Assembly: GCA_910577465.1 (NCBI GenBank)
Contig: CAJTMM010000024.1
Location: 1 to 43,110, forward strand
DNA from: an uncultured Muribaculaceae bacterium
GTDB lineage: Bacteria; Bacteroidota; Bacteroidia; Bacteroidales; Muribaculaceae
Length of the DNA stretch: 43,110 nt
Direction of reading: 5' to 3'
Notes under the pieces: model-generated
What the model saw: the letters and a program-made list of their open reading frames with translations, nothing else
Told to the model about the DNA's origin: nothing
Database searches by the model: none
Program-made: the position numbers and the translations under genes
Part shown: in pieces, positions 1-7,561 of the stretch
Numbering within the stretch: the first letter of the stretch is position 1
How the letters are laid out: each line of letters opens with the position of its first letter

Positions 1-70
1 GTCCCTAAAATCCTTACCGACCTTAAAGTCCTTAAAGTCCTACCATATACACCCTTAACCACCCACACCC

Positions 71-96
71 ATCAAAAAGAGGGCAAGAAGCCCTCT
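71..96 (-). terminator. Intrinsic terminator (distal) of the glycosyltransferase operon
   Basis: Read on the minus strand, the 7-bp stem AGAGGGC/GCCCTCT (78-84 with 90-96, 5-nt loop) is followed directly by TTTTTGAT. It lies about 150 bp downstream of the glycosyltransferase stop, behind a nearer and weaker hairpin, so it may act as a second stop signal for the same transcript. Confidence 0.65.
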
Positions 97-112
97 CTCC
101 GCCCCCCACCAA

Positions 113-177
113 CCACATTCCTAATTCTTGCTCCGCAAGCGTCCTACGGACGATGACCTAATTCCACATTCCTAATT
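113..177. repeat. 14-bp direct repeats flanking two adjacent hairpins
   Basis: The 14-mer CCACATTCCTAATT occurs at 113-126 and again, identical, at 164-177. Between the copies are two abutting small hairpins: CTTGC-TCC-GCAAG (127-139) and CGTCC-TAC-GGACG (140-152). No reading frame with coding character crosses the region. The layout resembles a small intergenic REP-like element, but only one copy lies in this window, so dispersal cannot be shown here. Confidence 0.5.
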
Positions 178-202
178 GAATTGGTAAGAGCACATTGACA
201 TA

Positions 203-246
203 CTTTATAAAAAACAAAAAGGCAGTCTAATCTACCCCCATAGACT
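203..246 (-). terminator. Hairpin plus T-tract right after the glycosyltransferase stop
   Basis: On the minus strand a 6-bp stem AGTCTA/TAGACT (241-246 with 224-229, 11-nt loop) begins within 2 bp of the stop codon and is followed by TTTTTGTTTTTT. The stem is short but the T-tract is strong. Confidence 0.5.
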
Positions 247-247
247 A

Positions 248-1525
248 TTAAGCCTGCAAAAGCTCCTCAAACAAAGCCATGTAGCGTTGAGCCACAGACT
301 TCGCTGAGAAACGTGCGCGTACGCTCTCATGTAGCGCGTCACGGTCCACATCTGCCTGCAAAGCCCACTCTATACCCTCGGCAACGCTTATCGGATTCTT
401 GTATTCGGCGATAAAACCATTCACCTTATGCTCTATGATATCCGACTGACCGCCACGACCGAACGACACCGGCAGACAGCCCGCAGCTTGCCCCTCGATA
501 AGCGTACCCGGAAGTGTCTCGTAGAGTGAAGTCGACAGCACCACATTGGCGGACGCATACAGGTGGCGTAATATTTTTCCGTCATGCACCATGCCTGTCA
601 GTTGGTGGGGGAAGCGCAGCCGGTTGAATATCGAGCGGTCACGCACTTCACCGAAAAACAGCGCCATCGACTCACGTGCCAATTGCGGATTATTGTCAAA
701 TATATAGTTCAGGGCATCTATTGCATAATCCACACCCTTTATCGCGTCATCTATGCGGGCGGCACCCATCAGTATCACATTCTTGGCTGGAATCATGGTG
801 AACCCCGACAGTTCTATTGCCGGTTTCGTGATAAACGAATCCACCGGAAACGCATTCGGTATCACACGCACGTCAGCCTTTGCCATAAGCTCACTCTTGC
901 GGCAGCAATCGGCAAGCCAATTGCTCACGGCTACAAACGTGATAGGCACATCGGCATAAAGTTTCTGCTTCTTGAGCCACACCTTGCGCGACAGATCCTG
1001 CTCCCTGCCGCCCGTCAGGAACTGGCAGTTGCCGCAGCTATGCTTGTATCCGCGGCACTCGTACGCGTGATGGCATATTCCCGTCAGATTCCACATATCG
1101 TGCATTGTCCATACTATCGGTTTGCCGAGACGCGCCAGACGGCGTATCCCTTTGAGCGACAGCAACCCCTGGTTGATCCAGCTCAGAGCTATCACATCCG
1201 CCTCCTTCACCCACGGATGTTGATGCAGAGGCATGCCCGCCGAAGCCGTGGACACCTTGAAGAGATTCTCGCGCGACAATCCGTTCGACATCGCTATCCC
1301 TATACGTTCACTCATGAATGTCGCCCCGCGGCGTAGGCGTTGTCCCGTCGGTATCACATATTCATCATTGCTCATCTTGTTGAATACCACCATCCGGGCA
1401 TCCACACCCTCGCTGCGTAGTGCGTGCATCAGACGGTAAGTCACTACTGAAGCACCCCCCAGGGTGTCGCTGTGGCATATCAGGGCTACTTTCAATGGGT
1501 GTGAGTCGGTTCTTGGTCTGTCCAT
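248..1525 (-). CDS. Family 4 (GT-B) glycosyltransferase
   Basis: Predicted cytosolic glycosyltransferase moving a sugar from a nucleotide-sugar donor to a glycan acceptor, probably in surface polysaccharide synthesis. The 425-residue length suits a GT-B enzyme. The N-terminal half opens with a Rossmann strand and a glycine-rich acceptor-side loop (LGGAS, about 22-26). The C-terminal half carries the donor-site E-x7-E motif (E336 to E344) in a LYETLPGTLIEG context typical of GT4. A distinctive block from H142-D143 has four cysteines (C151, C157, C164, C167) in a CGxC arrangement, as in some colanic-acid-type transferases. The ATG at 1525 is the only good start. It is last in a minus-strand run, 36 bp after the DUF389 gene and near a flippase gene, which supports a glycan role. 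The acceptor and donor sugar are unknown. Confidence 0.85.
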   Translation of the reverse strand: MDRPRTDSHPLKVALICHSDTLGGASVVTYRLMHALRSEGVDARMVVFNKMSNDEYVIPTGQRLRRGATFMSERIGIAMSNGLSRENLFKVSTASAGMPLHQHPWVKEADVIALSWINQGLLSLKGIRRLARLGKPIVWTMHDMWNLTGICHHAYECRGYKHSCGNCQFLTGGREQDLSRKVWLKKQKLYADVPITFVAVSNWLADCCRKSELMAKADVRVIPNAFPVDSFITKPAIELSGFTMIPAKNVILMGAARIDDAIKGVDYAIDALNYIFDNNPQLARESMALFFGEVRDRSIFNRLRFPHQLTGMVHDGKILRHLYASANVVLSTSLYETLPGTLIEGQAAGCLPVSFGRGGQSDIIEHKVNGFIAEYKNPISVAEGIEWALQADVDRDALHESVRARFSAKSVAQRYMALFEELLQA

Positions 1526-1561
1526 ATCTGGAATAATGTTGCGGGTATGGGTCTATAAAGG

Positions 1562-2950
1562 TTATTTTCTGGCTTTATTATCGTGTGGATTGACTGTAAG
1601 CGTGGTTTCCACTATATCGATATCGTTGAGCTTCAGGCGCGCCTGAAGATACTTCTTGAACTTCGTGCGTTGCGCCGCAGGCATGGGCGATGAGTAGTGC
1701 ACAAGTGCCACATTGGCTGTGTCAAGTGTCCCCTGCGACACATCGGCGAAAACATTCCGCGACACAGCTATATCCTTCACCTGCGGAAACAGCACCTTTA
1801 TTTCCGGAGCCAGTTGTGCGCCGGATGCCATTGTCCTGTCGGCGTTGGCAACTACCTGCCGCAGGGAGTCTATCTGTTGCTGTTGTGAGGTGATGGTGGA
1901 CTGTGCCATGAGGTATATATCGCGCATGTCGCTGCTCTCCACCCTCGGCGATACGGCTGTGCCTCCCTGTATGAACACTAATTTCGTGTCTGAGAGACCG
2001 TAGAATTTCAGGCGCGACGACAGCGCCAGTTCCAGTGAGTCGAGCGGCAGAGGTTGACCTATTAAGGTTATCGATATTATACGCTGTCCGTTTTCGGTGT
2101 ACGCCTTATCCGAGAGTACCTGAGTGTCGGGAAAGTGGCATTCGCGGTCCACAAAGGCAGTTGCCTGCATCGTGAATTTGCTTTGCTTGAGCATATTGTA
2201 CGTAAGCCATACACTCGGTAGCATAGTCAGCGCGGCAAGCACATACACTATGCGCCGCACACGCTTTGCCCGCGCGTTGTCCACCACGCTCACCCCCTTG
2301 TATCCAAGTATCTTCACACCTATGAATGTGGCGAACGCTATGTATATCGAATTGATGAGAAACAGGTACGCCGCACCGAAGAAATAGTTGAGCTGCCATG
2401 TCGCCAGTCCGTAACCTGCCGTACACAGCGGTGGCATGAGTGCCGTGGCTATCGCCACCCCCGGTATCACATTTCCCTTGTTGCGGCTTCCTATGGCAAC
2501 TATGCCGGCACCGCCGCCCACAAATCCTATCAGCACATCATAGATGGTGGGAGAGGTGCGGGCAAGCAATTCGCTGTGACCCTCGTTCACCGGCGATATC
2601 AGGAAGTAGAGCGTCGATGCCACCACCGAGAATCCGGCAGCCATGATCAGATTGCGCATGGCACGCTTTATAAGGTCGAAATCATGTATCCCCACCCCCA
2701 GACCGATTCCTATTATCGGACCCATGAGCGGTGATATGAGCATCGCGCCTATGATTACAGCCGTCGAGTTGGTGTTGAGCCCCAACGATGCTATCAGTAT
2801 GGCGAGTACGAGTATTATTATATTGGTACCGCGGAACGACACCCCGTCGCGTATGTCCGCTTCGGCTTCCGGCTGTGGTACCAGCTGCTGCGATACGGCA
2901 AAATAGTTGACAAGGTAATTGCTCACCCTGTTGGCAAAATTCCTGATCAT
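1562..2950 (-). CDS. DUF389 (TIGR00341-type) multi-pass inner-membrane protein
   Basis: Membrane protein of unknown biochemical function. A cytosolic N-terminus of about 35 residues leads to a long block of hydrophobic segments (about residues 40-255). The conserved DUF389 core is visible: a run of small and hydrophobic residues with LNTNSTAVIIGAMLISPLMGPI, then a GIGLGVG stretch. A soluble C-terminal domain of about 200 residues follows; the second half of the window's ORF has OSCP-like alternating charged residues but no motif I can name. At 462 residues it is a normal long version of the family. Its ATG overlaps the stop of the upstream flippase gene by 4 bp (ATGA), so the two are probably translationally coupled. 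Transport of an ion or small molecule is plausible but unproven. Confidence 0.85.
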   Translation of the reverse strand: MIRNFANRVSNYLVNYFAVSQQLVPQPEAEADIRDGVSFRGTNIIILVLAILIASLGLNTNSTAVIIGAMLISPLMGPIIGIGLGVGIHDFDLIKRAMRNLIMAAGFSVVASTLYFLISPVNEGHSELLARTSPTIYDVLIGFVGGGAGIVAIGSRNKGNVIPGVAIATALMPPLCTAGYGLATWQLNYFFGAAYLFLINSIYIAFATFIGVKILGYKGVSVVDNARAKRVRRIVYVLAALTMLPSVWLTYNMLKQSKFTMQATAFVDRECHFPDTQVLSDKAYTENGQRIISITLIGQPLPLDSLELALSSRLKFYGLSDTKLVFIQGGTAVSPRVESSDMRDIYLMAQSTITSQQQQIDSLRQVVANADRTMASGAQLAPEIKVLFPQVKDIAVSRNVFADVSQGTLDTANVALVHYSSPMPAAQRTKFKKYLQARLKLNDIDIVETTLTVNPHDNKARK

Positions 2951-4464
2951 GGCTTCGACGGTTTTAATCTCCTCAATATACTATTAATAGGTAATAGTTG
3001 CTTAATGTTCACCCGTTCCACCTTCAGAACCATGAAAATGTAAAGCCCGAGCATGACAGTGCGCAGCGGTATGTCTATCCACCGGTTGTCGGTAGCTATC
3101 CAGATGGCGGCTGCGTACAGCCCCATCGCTATGGCGAAATACAGCATCAGGCGTTTCACGTCGTAGCCTATCGGATACTTCTTAAGCCCCACGAAGTACG
3201 ATGTCACCATCATCACTCCGTAGCATCCCAGGGCGGCCCATGCACACCCCATGTAACCCATGCGGGGCACAAGTGCCACATTGAGAGCGAGCGTCACCAG
3301 AAGTCCCAGCAGTGAGAACCACATACCCCAATGGGTGCGGTCGGTGAGCTTGTACCACAGTGACAGGTTGAAGAACACCCCGAAGAAAAATTCGGCAAGC
3401 ATGATTATCGGCACCACCTTCAGTCCGCTGAAATAGCGTGGCGATATGAAGTACCGGAGAAAATCGAGGTAGTACGTGACACCGAGGAATATCACCATCG
3501 CGAATATCACGAACCACTTCATGGCATCGCGGTAAGATTGCATGCGGCTCTCACCCTTCTCCTTGTTCTGCGCGAATATAAATGGCTCGTAGGCAAAGCG
3601 GAATGCCTGTATGAACATCACCATCACTATGGCTATCTTGTAGTTGGCTCCGTATATGCCCAACTGTGTCATGGCTTCGGATTTATCTGTCACCAGGTCA
3701 GGCAGAAGTATCTTGTCTATAGTCTGGTTCATGATGCCGGCTATGCCGAGTATCAGCAGGGGAAATGAATACGCGAGCATCTCACGCCACAGTTTGCGGT
3801 TGAATTTCCATGCAAATCCATGCAGTTCCGGCAACAGCAGCACAAGGTTTATTACCGAGCTTATGAAGTTGGCGAGGAATATGTAGCCTATCCCGTAATC
3901 CGGATTGTAGAACCACGATATCGTCGCGGGTGCCTGTCGCCACAGCCACGGGCACACGAGTATGAACAGCAGGTTAAGCCCTATGTTGAGTGCTATGTTG
4001 ATGAATCTAAGCGTGGCGAAACGCATAGGGCGGTGCTTGAAGCGCAGAAGCGAGAAAGGTATGGCGGTGAATGCGTCTATCGCTACCGTGGCGGCCATTA
4101 ATGCCACATACGATTCATGACCCGCGCATTCAAGACTCTCACTTATCGGGCTGAGGAATAGCAGTACGGCTATGATGAATACCGACGATGTCACGCCGAG
4201 CGATATCAGCGACGTGGAGTACACCTCCATCGGGTCGGAATAACGTTCATGGTTGGCGAAACGGAAAAATCCCGTCTCCATCCCGTATATGAGCACCACG
4301 AGCGCCAGCGCCACTATCGAGTAGAGGTAGGTGACCACCCCATATTCGGCGGCGGGAAACATGATGGTGTACAGAGGCACCAGACACCAGTTGAGAAATC
4401 GTCCCAATATGCTGCTCACGCCATATATGGCAGTATCTTTTGCAAGACTTTTAACTCCGCTCAT
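2947..4464 (-). CDS. Polysaccharide/lipid-linked oligosaccharide flippase (Wzx/MATE-MVF type)
   Basis: Integral membrane protein predicted to flip lipid-linked glycan units across the inner membrane. About 12-14 hydrophobic segments run the length of the protein. The N-terminal sequence KSLAKDTAIYGVSSILGRF is the amphipathic first helix typical of Wzx/RfbX-like exporters. I place the start at the ATG at 4464 (505 aa) because that begins directly with this helix. An in-frame GTG at 4497 would add 11 residues of poor character. It sits 38 bp after ruvB and overlaps the DUF389 gene by 4 bp. With the glycosyltransferase downstream it suggests surface glycan assembly. No polymerase or other glycan genes are adjacent, so the exported substrate is unknown. 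Confidence 0.85.
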   Translation of the reverse strand: MSGVKSLAKDTAIYGVSSILGRFLNWCLVPLYTIMFPAAEYGVVTYLYSIVALALVVLIYGMETGFFRFANHERYSDPMEVYSTSLISLGVTSSVFIIAVLLFLSPISESLECAGHESYVALMAATVAIDAFTAIPFSLLRFKHRPMRFATLRFINIALNIGLNLLFILVCPWLWRQAPATISWFYNPDYGIGYIFLANFISSVINLVLLLPELHGFAWKFNRKLWREMLAYSFPLLILGIAGIMNQTIDKILLPDLVTDKSEAMTQLGIYGANYKIAIVMVMFIQAFRFAYEPFIFAQNKEKGESRMQSYRDAMKWFVIFAMVIFLGVTYYLDFLRYFISPRYFSGLKVVPIIMLAEFFFGVFFNLSLWYKLTDRTHWGMWFSLLGLLVTLALNVALVPRMGYMGCAWAALGCYGVMMVTSYFVGLKKYPIGYDVKRLMLYFAIAMGLYAAAIWIATDNRWIDIPLRTVMLGLYIFMVLKVERVNIKQLLPINSILRRLKPSKP

Positions 4465-4502
4465 AGTATTTTGCAGTGTTGGTGGTGTGCGCCGCACCCT
4501 TG

Positions 4503-5540
4503 TCAGAAAAGCGAACCTGTCTCGGGTGTGCGCGAGTGACCCAGATGTATGTAGGCGAGCTCTGTCACTTCGCGTCCGCGCGGAGTGCGTTTTATGAATC
4601 CCTCCTTTATCAGGTAAGGTTCGTAGACCTCCTCTATGGTTCCCGGATCTTCGCCCAATGCAGTGGCTATGGTGCCCAATCCTACCGGACCACCCTTGAA
4701 TTTAGTGATTATGGTGTTGAGTATCTTGTTGTCTATCTCATCCAGCCCGTAGCGGTCTATGTTTAGTGCTTCCAGGGCGTATCGCGCTATTTCCGGCTCT
4801 ATTATGCCCGAGCCTTTCACCTGTGCGAAATCGCGCACACGCCGCAGCAATGCGTTGGCTATACGTGGCGTGCCACGGCTGCGCATCGCTATCTCGTGTG
4901 CCGCTTCGGCAGTGCATTTCACTCCGAGCAATCCCGCCGAACGCAGTATTATCCGTTCCAGCACCTCATGGTCGTAGTATTCAAGATGGCAATTGATGCC
5001 GAATCGCGCGCGCAACGGCGATGTCAGCAATCCGCTGCGGGTGGTGGCTCCGACTAATGTAAATGGCGATAGGGTCAGCTGCACGCTGCGTGCTCCCGGA
5101 CCCTTGTCTATCATTATGTCTATGCGGTAGTCCTCCATCGCCGAGTACAGATATTCCTCCACCACCGGACTGAGACGGTGTATCTCGTCTATGAACAGTA
5201 CATCGTTCTCCTCCAGTGAGGTGAGTATACCTGCCAAATCACCCGGTTTGTCGAGCACAGGACCGGAGGTTACCTTGAAGCCCACACCGAGTTCGTTGGC
5301 TATGATGCCGGAAAGGGTGGTCTTGCCCAGTCCGGGAGGACCGTGCAGCAACAGGTGGTCCAGAGCTTCGCCACGCATACGCGCCGCTGCAACAAATACC
5401 TTCAGGTTCTCCACCACCTTGTCCTGACCGCTGAAAGAGTCAAATTCCGACGGGCGGAGGGCTTTCTCTATATCCCTCTCGCGGTCGGGCATACCGCTGC
5501 TTTCGCGGGCGTTTCTTATATCGAAACTATCGTCGGTCAT
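4503..5540 (-). CDS. ruvB: Holliday junction branch-migration helicase RuvB
   Basis: Hexameric AAA+ motor that, with RuvA and RuvC, drives branch migration of Holliday junctions in recombinational repair. The 345 residues are full length. Visible are Walker A GPPGLGKT (67-74), Walker B with DEIH (118-121), the sensor stretch GATTRSGLLTSPLRARFG, the arginine-rich GTPRIANALLRRVRDFA block, and the C-terminal winged helix ending with KEGFIKRTPRGRE. The family's RPxxxxxFxGQ lead-in is present at residues 29-39. It starts 16 bp after the DUF4254 gene and is followed by the flippase, so it is probably co-transcribed with non-repair genes. ruvA and ruvC are not in the window. Confidence 0.98.
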   Translation of the reverse strand: MTDDSFDIRNARESSGMPDRERDIEKALRPSEFDSFSGQDKVVENLKVFVAAARMRGEALDHLLLHGPPGLGKTTLSGIIANELGVGFKVTSGPVLDKPGDLAGILTSLEENDVLFIDEIHRLSPVVEEYLYSAMEDYRIDIMIDKGPGARSVQLTLSPFTLVGATTRSGLLTSPLRARFGINCHLEYYDHEVLERIILRSAGLLGVKCTAEAAHEIAMRSRGTPRIANALLRRVRDFAQVKGSGIIEPEIARYALEALNIDRYGLDEIDNKILNTIITKFKGGPVGLGTIATALGEDPGTIEEVYEPYLIKEGFIKRTPRGREVTELAYIHLGHSRTPETGSLF

Positions 5541-5556
5541 TTATGCAGTGTGTGGA

Positions 5557-6162
5557 TTATTTGTTGGCGTAAAGCACGGGATTGGTATCGGGGTCGTTGT
5601 ACATCTTCATCTGGCGGTAGACCTTCATGTATTTGCGTCCGGCTTCTATATCCTCGAGCAATTGGTTGATGGCAGTGATGAGGTCGGTACGCTGTTCGCG
5701 GAGCACCGCCAGTTTCGATGCGCACTTGGCTATGTGTGCCTCTTCGGCATCGGTACGTGATGTTTCCACCTCCATGTGGTAGATTTTCAGTGCCAATATT
5801 GACAGACGGTCGAGTGCCCAGGCAGGGCTTTCGGTATTGATGGTGGCGTCGGGTTGTACCTTCACGTCGGCATATTTGCCACGGAAGTAAGTGTCGAGCT
5901 CCTCCACCATGTCGGTGCGGTCCTGATTGGATGCGTCTATACGGCGTTTGAGTGCCAGAGCCGCTACAGGGTCTATGGCGGGGTCGCGTATTATATCCTC
6001 AAGATGCCATTGCACGGCATCAATCATGTTTTTCGCGAATAGTGTGTGCTCGATGGTCCCTTCCTCGTATGGATTGTCTATCTTGGCATCGACATCGTCG
6101 GTGACATGATATTGCTTGGTGGACTCACTGAATATATCGTAACATTTATCGGCAAATTTCAT
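5557..6162 (-). CDS. DUF4254 family protein
   Basis: Small soluble, largely helical protein of 201 residues that matches my memory of the Bacteroidetes DUF4254 family. Recognisable are the N-terminal MKFADKCYDIF start, an acidic DNPYEEGTIEH segment, the W-H-L-E-D-I-I-R-D-P stretch around 52-61, and the helix with RRIDASNQDRTDMVEELD. There is no signal peptide or membrane span, so it is probably cytosolic. Its biochemical role is unknown to me. It is first in the run DUF4254-ruvB-flippase-DUF389-glycosyltransferase, directly behind a good -7 element. Its company with glycan genes is suggestive only. Confidence 0.75.
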   Translation of the reverse strand: MKFADKCYDIFSESTKQYHVTDDVDAKIDNPYEEGTIEHTLFAKNMIDAVQWHLEDIIRDPAIDPVAALALKRRIDASNQDRTDMVEELDTYFRGKYADVKVQPDATINTESPAWALDRLSILALKIYHMEVETSRTDAEEAHIAKCASKLAVLREQRTDLITAINQLLEDIEAGRKYMKVYRQMKMYNDPDTNPVLYANK

Positions 6163-6184
6163 AGTCGGTAATTTTTATGAGTTA

Positions 6185-6215
6185 CAAATTTAAGTAAAAG
6201 CTTCGGTAATATCAA
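6185..6215 (-). promoter_or_regulatory. Bacteroidetes-type promoter of the DUF4254-ruvB operon
   Basis: On the minus strand TAAATTTG, a perfect TAnnTTTG -7 box, lies at 6192-6185. A TTG occurs 20 bp upstream at 6215-6213, inside the last codons of the phosphatase gene. The -7 box is about 23 bp from the DUF4254 start codon. Confidence 0.6.
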
Positions 6216-7522
6216 TATTCCTGCTTAGGTTCGGGAATACCGCCGTCGCCAATCTTGTTGAGGTACGTCCGGCGCAGGTCACTCCATCGGTAATATGGAC
6301 CGGTTACTGGCGTGGCGGGCAGTGTCACTTCACGTTCGTTGAGCAGTACCTTTACGAGTACATCGTCTACTGTATAGTCTTTGTCGGACGGACGGTAGAA
6401 TATCATCTGTATGTTCGATGCCATCGGAAACATGGTATAGTTATGCCAGTTGGCGGTGACGCTGTCAAGGTCGTTCATCTCACGTCCCATGCCGTCGAGA
6501 TCCATGAGCACCACCATGGGCAGTACCACCACCTCATGTCCGAAACGCATGTTGGCGCTCGGGTCGCGACGCATCAATGATGTGTCGGCACTTTCTATTA
6601 TGTTGCGCATCAGGAAGCGCTGACGTTGCGGTCCGGTGCCTTTGGTGTAGGATGTGTTGCCGTATTGCAGAAACCATCTGGCATTGTCCAGAACCCATTG
6701 GTTGTGAAGCTCCTGTTCGGAGAAGAGATCGTAGGGTGCCTTCTGGTCGTAGTGGCTTTGTGCGTTGGCGGCTATGCGGAATAGCGAGTGGAACAGTTCC
6801 TCTACATTGAGACTGTCGGATGCGAATTGCGCATCGGTCACAAGTTTGGTTATGAAAGGTCCGTCGTTGTCATATCGGTCGCCCAGTTGCTTCCGTGCTT
6901 CGGGAAGTGCTGCGTGGTATATGCTGTCGGCAACCTTGTCGTTATAGTTCAGATAGTAGACGGTAGATTTTGATGCATCGGATGTGACATCAAGGTTAGG
7001 GTTGTATGCTTTCAGTTCCTGAAGCTCATTGTCCATTGACAGGATGCAGCGTACCACATCGGTGGAGCGGGCGTCGATACGTGCCTTACCGGCGAATATC
7101 TCAGGAAAGTTGGCAACCATGCGGCGTGCTATGCCACGGTGTTGGTCGGCTCCGAGCTGAGTCAGTTCGCCGTCGCGTCCGCGTGCTTCCATCTCTATCT
7201 TACGCAGTTGTGCCATCAGTTCCTTGCCGCGTGGTGTCAGTTTGTCGTTGCGTTCGGCAGATCGGAGTAAGTCTATCGGCTGACGGTACACCCATTGACC
7301 TATGTGCCAGCGGCTTCCATGACGTCCGTAATGTTCCATGTGGAATGGCTCATAGCCGTCGGGTGTTGCTGTTAGTGTAGGCAATGGTAGTTCGGGGTAG
7401 GGGTAAGCATAGTAATTGCTTGCCGTTTGGCGAACCTCCATAGTGGGTTCGGCTCCACTGACTGAAATGGAACATGCCATTAAAGTCATGACGATGGATA
7501 TCTTCGATAGCGATTTTGTCAT
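6212..7522 (-). CDS. Secreted histidine-type phosphatase (branch 2, MINPP/phytase-like)
   Basis: Predicted exported phosphomonoesterase of the histidine acid phosphatase superfamily. The signature YGRHGSR (R67-H68-G69-S70-R71) supplies the nucleophilic histidine and phosphate-binding arginines. A second motif FGHEVVVLP (H329-E330) is in the place of the HD/HAE proton-donor motif. Length (436 aa) and the HGSR form fit Bacteroidetes enzymes related to multiple inositol polyphosphate phosphatase. That substrate is inference; other phosphate esters are possible. The N-terminus is a signal peptide: cleavage after SGA (about 23) is likely, though LMAC at residues 14-17 could be a poor lipobox. It follows the large unknown membrane protein by 39 bp with no visible promoter between, so they are probably co-transcribed. 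Confidence 0.85.
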   Translation of the reverse strand: MTKSLSKISIVMTLMACSISVSGAEPTMEVRQTASNYYAYPYPELPLPTLTATPDGYEPFHMEHYGRHGSRWHIGQWVYRQPIDLLRSAERNDKLTPRGKELMAQLRKIEMEARGRDGELTQLGADQHRGIARRMVANFPEIFAGKARIDARSTDVVRCILSMDNELQELKAYNPNLDVTSDASKSTVYYLNYNDKVADSIYHAALPEARKQLGDRYDNDGPFITKLVTDAQFASDSLNVEELFHSLFRIAANAQSHYDQKAPYDLFSEQELHNQWVLDNARWFLQYGNTSYTKGTGPQRQRFLMRNIIESADTSLMRRDPSANMRFGHEVVVLPMVVLMDLDGMGREMNDLDSVTANWHNYTMFPMASNIQMIFYRPSDKDYTVDDVLVKVLLNEREVTLPATPVTGPYYRWSDLRRTYLNKIGDGGIPEPKQEY

Positions 7523-7561
7523 TATGTTGTTTCTGTGGTATAGGTTATCGGATTTCGTTCT

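Noticed and set aside
584..1336. 250-aa frame on the plus strand opposite the glycosyltransferase
   Set aside because: It is antisense to a clear GT4 coding frame with family motifs, and its translation is rich in His, Arg and Cys with no recognisable domain.
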